From Conexibacter sp. SYSU D00693 (GTDB taxonomy: Bacteria; Actinomycetota; Thermoleophilia; Solirubrobacterales; Solirubrobacteraceae): a stretch of DNA of 64,000 nucleotides. Position 1 is the first letter of the stretch; every line of letters starts with the position of its first letter. The notes under the pieces are model-generated. The model searched no databases. It worked only from the letters and a program-made list of their open reading frames with translations, and was not told the DNA's origin. The stretch covers positions 558,001 to 622,000 of the forward strand of contig NZ_CP070950.1 of NCBI RefSeq assembly GCF_017084525.1, in the 5' to 3' direction. Made by a program: the position numbers and the translations under genes. Below are positions 58,116-64,000 of the stretch, in pieces.

Positions 58116-58868
58116 CTAGCCCAGCGGCTTGGGCCGCAGCGTCAGCGCCGCGATGCGGTCGCCCGGGCCGGCGCCGCGGATGGGCTTGTGCCGGACCGCC
58201 GGCGCGCCCGTCGGCTCGAGGCCGGCCGCCAGCGCCCAGGCGTTGAGGCCCGCGAGGTTCGGGACCCACCAGGTGTAGATCGACCCGGGGGTCGCGGGGC
58301 GGAACTCGCTGACGGGGCGGCGCGGGTGGCGGCGGCTCAGGGGCGCCGAGTAGGACTCGACCATGAGGACCACACCGCCGCGGCGCAGCACGCCGCGCAT
58401 GTTCTCCAGCGCCTTCACCGGGTCGCGGAGGTGCTGGAGGATCGTCCCGCAGAGCACGACGTCCACGCCGTCGACGCCGATGAGCTCCCTGGAGAGGTCG
58501 TAGACGTTGCCGGTGACGCGGCGCACCGTGGAGCCGAGCGCCTCATGGGCGATGCGGAAGCCCGAGCCCCAGGGCAGCGACGGGTCGTAGCCGGCCTCGA
58601 TCTCCGCGCGGGCGTTGGGCGGGAAGTCGGCCTGGCGGATGTCGTCGAGGTCCAGCGCGATGACCTCGCCGCCGCGGCGCTCCATCTCGAAGGCCCAGAA
58701 GCCGTCGAAGGTCCCGACGTCGAGGCAGCGCTTGCCCGCGAGGTCCTGGGGCAGCGCGCCCGGCGCGAGCGGGCGCAGGTCGCACGACCCGGGCGTCTCG
58801 ACGCCCGGCGCCAGCTCGATGGTGTGGTACCAGCCGGGGTGCTGGGCGATCTGCTCGCGGAGGTCCAT
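58116..58868 (-). CDS. CmoB-like (DUF1698-type) SAM methyltransferase, paralog 4
   Basis: 250 residues. HPGWYHTIELAPGVETPGSC, then KRCLDVGTFDGFWAFEMERR, ALDLDDIRQADFPP, GFRIAHEALGSTVRRVTGNV, VDVVLCGTILQHLRDPVKAL and WWVPNLAGLNAWALAAG. The ATG at 58868 is 10 bp after TAGCCT; an upstream ATG is at 58904. It stands apart from glycosyltransferases, beside an RTX protein and mscL. The same reasoning on substrate as for paralog 1 applies: unknown. Confidence 0.8.
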   Translation of the reverse strand: MDLREQIAQHPGWYHTIELAPGVETPGSCDLRPLAPGALPQDLAGKRCLDVGTFDGFWAFEMERRGGEVIALDLDDIRQADFPPNARAEIEAGYDPSLPWGSGFRIAHEALGSTVRRVTGNVYDLSRELIGVDGVDVVLCGTILQHLRDPVKALENMRGVLRRGGVVLMVESYSAPLSRRHPRRPVSEFRPATPGSIYTWWVPNLAGLNAWALAAGLEPTGAPAVRHKPIRGAGPGDRIAALTLRPKPLG

Positions 58869-58878
58869 CGCGGCGCGC

Positions 58879-58884
58879 AGGCTA
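58879..58884 (-). promoter_or_regulatory. -10 element TAGCCT for CmoB-like paralog 4
   Basis: TAGCCT on the minus strand, 10 bp before the ATG at 58868, in a 68-bp gap shared with mscL. Confidence 0.45.
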
Positions 58885-58923
58885 GCTGCAACGCCTGTTG
58901 TCACGCGCGGCGCGCGAGGCGCC

Positions 58924-58929
58924 TACGGT
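58924..58929 (+). promoter_or_regulatory. -10 element TACGGT for mscL
   Basis: TACGGT, 7 bp before the ATG at 58937. The spacing fixes MLKGFKDF as the N-terminus. Confidence 0.5.
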
Positions 58930-58936
58930 CGCTTCC

Positions 58937-59332
58937 ATGCTCAAGGGCTTCAAGGACTTCCTCATGCGCGGCAACGTCGTCGACCTCGCCGTCGCGGTCA
59001 TCATCGGCGCCGCCTTCGGGGGCATCGTGACCGCCCTGTCGAAGGACTTCATCGGCGGGATCATCGGCATCATCGGCGGCACCCCGCGCTTCGACAGCGC
59101 GAAGTTCACGGTCAACGGCTCCGACGTGGTCTACGGCTCGACGATCACCGCCGCGATCAACTTCGTCATCGTCGCCGCGGTCATCTACTTCGTGATCGTC
59201 GCGCCCATGAAGCGCCTCCAGGAGCGCTTCGTCCAGCCGCCGGCCGACGCCGACACGCCGATCCCCAGCGACGAGGCCGTGCTCCTCACGGAGATCCGCG
59301 ACCTGCTGCGCGCGCAGGAGCAGCGCCCCTAG
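58937..59332 (+). CDS. mscL: Large-conductance mechanosensitive channel MscL
   Basis: 131 residues, the family's size. MLKGFKDFLMRGNVVDLAVA is the amphipathic N-helix and TM1 start. VIIGAAFGGIVTALSKDFIG holds the pore-lining TM1. TITAAINFVIVAAVIYFVIV is TM2 and ends in the cytoplasmic bundle LLTEIRDLLRAQ. It opens at high membrane tension to save the cell from osmotic shock. The ATG at 58937 is preferred over the upstream one at 58898. Confidence 0.96.
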   Translation: MLKGFKDFLMRGNVVDLAVAVIIGAAFGGIVTALSKDFIGGIIGIIGGTPRFDSAKFTVNGSDVVYGSTITAAINFVIVAAVIYFVIVAPMKRLQERFVQPPADADTPIPSDEAVLLTEIRDLLRAQEQRP

Positions 59333-59339
59333 CCCCGCC

Positions 59340-59345
59340 TATCCT
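59340..59345 (+). promoter_or_regulatory. -10 element TATCCT for rnz
   Basis: TATCCT, 9 bp before the ATG at 59355. Confidence 0.5.
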
Positions 59346-59354
59346 CCGGGGTCG

Positions 59355-60323
59355 ATGGACCTCTCGCTGCTCTTCGCGGGCACCGGCGGCTCGGCCCCGA
59401 CCGCCCGGCGCGGCCTGCCCGCGACGTTCGTGCGCCGCGGGGCCGACAAGCTGCTGTTCGACTGTGGCGAGGGCACGCAGCGCCAGATGCTGCGCAGCGA
59501 GGCGGGGCTGCCCGACATCACGCAGGTCTTCCTGACCCACCACCACGCCGACCACTGGCTCGGCCTGCCGGGGATGCTGAAGTCCTTCGACCTGCGCGAC
59601 CGCGACGAGCCGCTCGAGGTCCTCGGCCCGCCCGGGACCGCGGCGCTCGTCACGGCGGCCATGCAGCTCTCCGGTCGCCCGCGCTCCTACGACCTCGTCC
59701 TCACGGACCTCGAGCCGGGCGACGAGGTCCCCTTCGCCGAGGGCTTCACCGTCCATGCCCTGGGCGTCCGCCACCGCGGGGTGGCGCTGGGCTACGCGCT
59801 GGTGGAGGACGACCGGCCCGGGCGCTTCGACCCCGACCGCGCGCGCGAGCTCGGCGTGGAGCCGGGGCCGGCGTTCGGCGCGCTGCAGCGGGGCGAGGCC
59901 GTGGGCGACGTGACGGCCGACATGGTCGTGGGCCCGACGCGCAGGGGCCGCAAGGTCGTGCTGAGCGGCGACACCGCGCCGTGCGACATGGTCCGCGTGG
60001 CGGCCGACGAGGCCGACGTCCTGGTGCACGAGGCGACCTTCGTGCACGAGGAGCTGGCGCGGGCGCTGGACACCGGCCACTCGACCGCCCGGCAGGCCGC
60101 CGAGCTGGCCGCCGAGGCCGGCGTGAAGCTCCTGTGCCTCACGCACGTGTCGAGCCGCTTCACCCACCGCCAGGTGCGCGACGAGGCCCGCGCGGTCTTC
60201 GCCCACACCGAGGTCCCGCGCGACTTCGACGTCGTCGAGGTCCCGCTGCCCGAGAAGGGCGACCCCGTCCTGCACCGGGCCGCGCGCGACCGTCCCCAGG
60301 CCGCCGCGGCGCCCGCTCCGTGA
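59355..60323 (+). CDS. rnz: Ribonuclease Z
   Basis: 322 residues. LLFAGTGGSAPTARRGLPAT with the N-terminal PxxxR pattern. TLTHHHADHWLGLPGML is the HxHxDH Zn motif. LGVRHRGVALGYAL, VVLSGDTAPCDMV (bridging Asp) and HSTARQAAELAAEAGVK follow, then LTHVSSRF with the last His. It trims tRNA 3' ends; that matters here because the tRNA-Arg in the window lacks encoded CCA. The stop overlaps the next GTG by 4 bp. Confidence 0.93.
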   Translation: MDLSLLFAGTGGSAPTARRGLPATFVRRGADKLLFDCGEGTQRQMLRSEAGLPDITQVFLTHHHADHWLGLPGMLKSFDLRDRDEPLEVLGPPGTAALVTAAMQLSGRPRSYDLVLTDLEPGDEVPFAEGFTVHALGVRHRGVALGYALVEDDRPGRFDPDRARELGVEPGPAFGALQRGEAVGDVTADMVVGPTRRGRKVVLSGDTAPCDMVRVAADEADVLVHEATFVHEELARALDTGHSTARQAAELAAEAGVKLLCLTHVSSRFTHRQVRDEARAVFAHTEVPRDFDVVEVPLPEKGDPVLHRAARDRPQAAAAPAP

Positions 60324-60718
60324 ACCTCCGCACCGCCCTCGCGGCCTCCGGCGGCTTCTTCGCCGGGGTGCTGCTCATCGCGATCCTCGGCGGCGCCCGG
60401 CCGGCCGGGCCGCCCGAGACCGTCACCGTCACCACACCGGGACAGACCGTCACGGCCGAGCTGGCGCCCGACCCACGGCCGACCGACCCCGGGCCCGACC
60501 AGGGCCCCACGGGCGAGGTCGAGCTGCCGTCCGTGGTGGGCGAGCGCCTCGACGTCGCCCGGGCCGTCCTCGAGGACCGCGGCCTCGAGGTCGACACCCG
60601 CGGCGGCGGCGCCTTCGGGATCGTCGACGAGTCCAACTGGGTCGTCACGGCCCAGGTCCCCGCCGTCGGCACCGTCGAGCCCGGGGCGACGGTCGTCCTG
60701 CGCGTCGACCGCGGCTGA
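60320..60718 (+). CDS. Single-PASTA-domain membrane protein
   Basis: 132 residues. One TM near the start (ALAASGGFFAGVLLIAILGG), a Thr/Pro linker, then one PASTA domain: VELPSVVGERLDVARAVLED and VTAQVPAVGTVEPGATVVLR. PASTA domains bind muropeptides or beta-lactams in Ser/Thr kinases and PBPs; alone they may be accessory wall sensors. It overlaps rnz by 4 bp. Confidence 0.85.
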   Translation: MNLRTALAASGGFFAGVLLIAILGGARPAGPPETVTVTTPGQTVTAELAPDPRPTDPGPDQGPTGEVELPSVVGERLDVARAVLEDRGLEVDTRGGGAFGIVDESNWVVTAQVPAVGTVEPGATVVLRVDRG

Positions 60719-60769
60719 GCGCGCCACGGCGCGATCCGCGCGCGCACCGACCGGGTAGCGCAGAGGGCC

Positions 60770-61288
60770 ATGAGCCCCGACGTGCAGGACCGGGTCGCCG
60801 AGGCGACCGGCGCCGACGGCTACGCCCCGCCGGGCGAGGACCGGCCGCTGGCCGCCTACACCGGGCTGTCCGCCACGTTCTTCGCCGCGCTGGGCGGCGG
60901 GTTGCTCGCCGCGCGCGCCGCCGGCCGCGAGGTGCCCGACCGTCCGAGCGCCGCCGACGTCGTCCTCGTCGGCCTGGCGACGCAGAAGCTCACGCGGCTC
61001 ATCGCCAAGGACAAGGTGACCTCCTTCGTCCGCGCGCCGTTCACGCGCTTCCAGGAGTCGACGGGCCACGGGGAGGTCGACGAGGCCGCCCGCGGCACGG
61101 GCTTCCAGAAGGCCATGGGCGAGCTGCTGGTCTGTCCGTACTGCCTGGCGCAGTGGGTCGCCGGGGGCTTCGCGGTCGGGCTCGTCGCCGCGCCGCGCAC
61201 CACCCGGCTCCTGGCGGGCATGTGGACGGCGCAGACGATCGCCGACTTCACGCAGCTCGCGTACAAGGCCGTCGAAGACCGCGCGTGA
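60770..61288 (+). CDS. DUF1360 membrane protein
   Basis: 172 residues. LVGLATQKLTRLIAKDKVTS and GELLVCPYCLAQWVAGGFAV are the conserved blocks of DUF1360, with the CPYC motif. Two or three membrane helices. TAGCGC at 60756 is a poor -10 just before the ATG. The stop overlaps the GH15 GTG by 4 bp. Function unknown; family members occur in spore or general membrane contexts. Confidence 0.8.
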   Translation: MSPDVQDRVAEATGADGYAPPGEDRPLAAYTGLSATFFAALGGGLLAARAAGREVPDRPSAADVVLVGLATQKLTRLIAKDKVTSFVRAPFTRFQESTGHGEVDEAARGTGFQKAMGELLVCPYCLAQWVAGGFAVGLVAAPRTTRLLAGMWTAQTIADFTQLAYKAVEDRA

Positions 61289-63108
61289 GCCGCAGCGTCG
61301 CCGACCTGGCCTTCCTGTCCGACAGCCGGTCCTGCGCCGTCGTCGACCGCGAGGGCGAGGTCTGCTGGTGGCCTGGGCCGCGCTTCGACGGCCCGAGCCC
61401 GTTCACGTCGCTCCTGGACCCCGACGCGGGCCGGTTCCGGATCGCGCCCGCCGGCGGCGTCGAGCGCTGCGAGCGCCACTACCTGGACGGGACGCTCGTG
61501 CTGCGCAGCGACCTGCGGGGACCGGGCGGGGCGCTGCGGCTGACCGACGCGCTGGCCCTGCGGCCCGGCGCGGTCGGCCACGAGCTCGGCATGGACCCCA
61601 TGGACGCGTTGGTGCGCACGGTCGAGGCGCTCGACGGCGACGTCGAGGTGGAGGTCGCCTTCGTGCCGCGCCCGGAGTACGGCCTGGCCGTCCCGCAGGT
61701 GCGCCGCGCCGCCGGGGTGCTGGAGACCGTCGGCGGGCCCGAGCGCCTGTTCCTGGTCGACGGCGGCCGCCTCGACGTCGACGGCGCCAAGGCCACCGGG
61801 CGCTTCACGCTGCGCGCGGGGGAGACCGCCGGGTTCGTCGTGCGCCGCGTGCCCGCCATCGACGCCGATCCGCCCGCCCCGCTGGACGCCGCCGCCGTGC
61901 TCGCGTCGACCGTCGGGACGTGGCGGTCCTGGTCGGCGATGCACCAGGAGGACGGCATCCCGCACGCCGGGCAGGTGGCCTTCGCGGCCCGCGTCCTCCA
62001 GGGCCTGACGCACCAGCCCACGGGCGCGGTGGTCGCGGCGGGGACGACGTCGCTGCCCGAGCTCCCGGGCGGCGACGCCAACTGGGACTACCGCTACGCC
62101 TGGCTGCGCGACTCGGCGTTCATCGCCCGCGCGCTGCTCGACGCCACGTGCGCCGACGAGGCGGTGCGCTGGTTCGACTGGATCTGCAAGGCGGCGACGA
62201 GCTGCCACGAGGCCGCGCACGTGCAGATCGTCTTCGGCCTGGGTGGGGAGCGCCAGCTGGACGAGCGCGAGCTCGACCACCTCGAGGGCTTCGGTGGCGC
62301 GCGGCCCGTCCGGGTGGGCAACGCGGCGTGGCGCCAGCAGCAGCTCGACGTGCTCGGCGAGGTCCTCGACGTCGCGCTGCAGCTGCGCGACCACGACCTC
62401 CTGGACCTCGACGACTTCACCCAGGACTTCCTCTGCCAGCTCGTCGACCGCGCGGCCGAGCAGTGGCGCGAGCCCGACGCGGGCATGTGGGAGGCGCGCG
62501 CCGGCGACGAGCACCACACCGCCTCGAAGGTCATGTGCTGGGTGGCGCTGGACCGCGGGGTGCGGCTCGCCCGCGAGCTCGGCACGCACGCCGACGCCGA
62601 GCACTGGGCCGCGGTCGCCGACGAGGTCCGCGGGACCGTCCTGCGCGAGGCCTGGAACGACGACCTGCAGGCCTTCGCCGGGACGCTGGGCGGCGACCAG
62701 CTCGACGTCGCGGTGCTCGTCCTGCCGTCGTTCGGCTTCCTCGAGGCGACCGACCCGCGGATGCGCTCCACCGTCGCGGCGATCGAGGAGCGCCTCGGCC
62801 GCGACGGCCTGCTCGTGCGCAGCGAGCGCCGACGCGAGGAGCCCGCGTTCCTGCCCGCCTCCTTCTGGCTCGCCGCCGCCCATGCCTGGGCCGGCGACGT
62901 CGAGCGCGCCGAGGCGGTCTTCGCCCGCGCCACGGCCTGCGCCAACGACCTCGGTCTGCTCGCCGAGATGGCCGACCTGGAGACCGGCGAGCCGCTGGGC
63001 AACGTCCCCCAGGCGCTGACCCACGTCGGGCTCGTGCGTGCGGCGCACGCCATCGGCGAGGCCCGCGAGCGGACCACCGAGACCCCGAAGCAGGAGGTGG
63101 CCGCATGA
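61285..63108 (+). CDS. GH15 family glycoside hydrolase (glucoamylase/trehalase-like)
   Basis: 607 residues. An N-terminal beta domain (SVADLAFLSDSRSCAVVDRE) leads to an (alpha/alpha)6 barrel: GGDANWDYRYAWLRDSAFIA, DAGMWEARAGDEHHTASKVM (general acid Glu in WEAR) and EEPAFLPASFWLAAAHAW (general base Glu in EEPAFL). Both catalytic acids are present. Mycobacterial relatives act as trehalases; others as glucoamylases. Probably cytosolic, as no signal is seen. It overlaps the DUF1360 and the SDR genes by 4 bp each. Confidence 0.88.
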   Translation: MSRSVADLAFLSDSRSCAVVDREGEVCWWPGPRFDGPSPFTSLLDPDAGRFRIAPAGGVERCERHYLDGTLVLRSDLRGPGGALRLTDALALRPGAVGHELGMDPMDALVRTVEALDGDVEVEVAFVPRPEYGLAVPQVRRAAGVLETVGGPERLFLVDGGRLDVDGAKATGRFTLRAGETAGFVVRRVPAIDADPPAPLDAAAVLASTVGTWRSWSAMHQEDGIPHAGQVAFAARVLQGLTHQPTGAVVAAGTTSLPELPGGDANWDYRYAWLRDSAFIARALLDATCADEAVRWFDWICKAATSCHEAAHVQIVFGLGGERQLDERELDHLEGFGGARPVRVGNAAWRQQQLDVLGEVLDVALQLRDHDLLDLDDFTQDFLCQLVDRAAEQWREPDAGMWEARAGDEHHTASKVMCWVALDRGVRLARELGTHADAEHWAAVADEVRGTVLREAWNDDLQAFAGTLGGDQLDVAVLVLPSFGFLEATDPRMRSTVAAIEERLGRDGLLVRSERRREEPAFLPASFWLAAAHAWAGDVERAEAVFARATACANDLGLLAEMADLETGEPLGNVPQALTHVGLVRAAHAIGEARERTTETPKQEVAA

Positions 63109-64000
63109 GCCGCACCGTCGTCCTGACCGGCGCCAGCGCCGGCGTGGGGCGCGCCACGGCGCGCATGCTCGCGGCGCGCGGCGACCGCGTCGCGCTCATC
63201 GCCCGCAGCACCGTCCAGCTCGAGGCCACCGCGCAGGAGGTCCGCGCGGCCGGCGGCACGCCCCTCGTCCTGCCCTGCGACGTCGCCGACGCCGGGGCGG
63301 TCGAGGCGGCCGCGCAGCGTGCCGAGGACGAGCTGGGGCCGATCGACGTCTGGGTCAACGGCGCCATGACCGCCGTGCTCAAGCGCGTGCACGAGACCAC
63401 GCCCGAGGAGTTCGCGCGCGTGGCCCAGGTGAACTACCTGGGCGCCGTGCACGGGACCCTCGCCGCGCTGGCGCGGATGCGCCCGCGCGACCGCGGCACC
63501 ATCGTGCAGGTCGGCAGCGCGTTGAGCTACCGCGCCATCCCGCTGCAGGCGACCTACTGCGCGTCGAAGTTCGCGATGCGCGGCTTCACCGACGCGCTGC
63601 GCGTCGAGCTGCTCGAGGAGGGCTCGTCGATCCGCGTCACGATGGTCCAGCTGCCGGGGCTGAACACCCCGCAGTTCACCTGGGTGCGCACGAGCCTGCG
63701 GCGCCGGCCCAAGCCCGTGGCGCCGTTCTTCCAGCCCGAGCTCGCGGCCGACGCGATCCTGCACGCCATCGAGCACCCCAACCGCGAGCACTGGGTCGGC
63801 GGCAACACCGCGGTGATCATCGCCGCCGACAAGCTCGCGCCGCGCGCCGCCGACCTGTACCTCGCCAGGACGAACGTCGAGGGCCAGCAGGACGACACGG
63901 CGATCGACCCCGACGCGCGGGAGGACTACGTCTTCTCACCCGTCGAGGAGGACCGGGGCGCGCACGGCCCCTACGACGACGAGGCCGAGACCGGCAGCCG
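63105..64000 (+). CDS. Short-chain dehydrogenase/reductase (3' end cut by window edge)
   Basis: 298 residues are visible. VVLTGASAGVGRATARMLAA is the TGxxxGxG NAD(P) site. WVNGAMTA, GSALSYRAIPLQATYCASKF (Ser and YxxxK) form the catalytic set. The tail after residue 240 (PNREHWVGGNTAVIIAADKL) is like SDRs fused to or acting in lipid/cofactor reduction. Overlaps GH15 by 4 bp (ATGA). The C-terminus lies beyond 64000; substrate is unknown. Confidence 0.9.
   Translation, partial: MSRTVVLTGASAGVGRATARMLAARGDRVALIARSTVQLEATAQEVRAAGGTPLVLPCDVADAGAVEAAAQRAEDELGPIDVWVNGAMTAVLKRVHETTPEEFARVAQVNYLGAVHGTLAALARMRPRDRGTIVQVGSALSYRAIPLQATYCASKFAMRGFTDALRVELLEEGSSIRVTMVQLPGLNTPQFTWVRTSLRRRPKPVAPFFQPELAADAILHAIEHPNREHWVGGNTAVIIAADKLAPRAADLYLARTNVEGQQDDTAIDPDAREDYVFSPVEEDRGAHGPYDDEAETGS

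Overview
The window is one contiguous piece of a very GC-rich (roughly 72-74 %) actinobacterial chromosome. The run yebC - ruvC - ruvA - ruvB - secDF - recJ - relA, heavy GTG start use, RTX-like and glycan-cluster gene content and the overall style of the proteins point to Actinomycetota, most likely class Thermoleophilia (Solirubrobacterales-like). That placement is inference from gene content, not from a marker phylogeny.

Bases 1-25.6 kb are an exopolysaccharide or capsule locus. It holds two GT2 and five GT4 glycosyltransferases, an O-antigen ligase/polymerase-like membrane protein, a Wzz/BY-kinase fusion with a C-terminal tyrosine cluster, phosphomannomutase/phosphoglucomutase, a glucose-1-phosphate cytidylyltransferase plus dehydratase pair for a CDP-sugar, two OafA-type acyltransferases, six SAM methyltransferases, a nucleotidyltransferase-fold protein, an MBL-fold hydrolase and two exported clan-A glycoside hydrolases. 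Together these can make, decorate, polymerise, length-control and trim a surface polysaccharide.

Bases 25.7-42.8 kb are housekeeping: YebC, a frameshifted MFS transporter, a class III adenylate cyclase diverging from a TetR regulator, RuvCAB, a RodZ-like membrane protein, a zinc-ribbon/PAS protein, fused SecDF, RecJ, RelA/SpoT and an M24 peptidase. Bases 42.8-47.1 kb carry a second CmoB-like methyltransferase context, a third acyltransferase, a lipid kinase and CorA.

At 47.2-48.9 kb a clear SAM-I riboswitch precedes a threonine-synthase-family enzyme and a CysO/MoaD-like sulfur carrier. This is best read as a protein-thiocarboxylate route to homocysteine/methionine, and it is the most interesting system here. 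The rest (48.9-64 kb) holds a secreted RTX-like protein, a hexapeptide acyltransferase, LigD, a methyltransferase, a 7-copy 42-bp palindromic tandem array next to a LexA-type SOS box, a YjdJ/YjdI-like GNAT/ferredoxin pair, a STAS protein, tRNA-Arg(CCG), a long RTX-repeat protein, MscL, RNase Z, a PASTA protein, a DUF1360 protein, a GH15 enzyme and a truncated SDR.

A recurrent TAnnnT hexamer sits 6-12 bp before about 20 first-in-operon start codons, which suggests that leaderless transcription is the rule in this genome. Downstream genes in operons mostly overlap by 1 or 4 bp.
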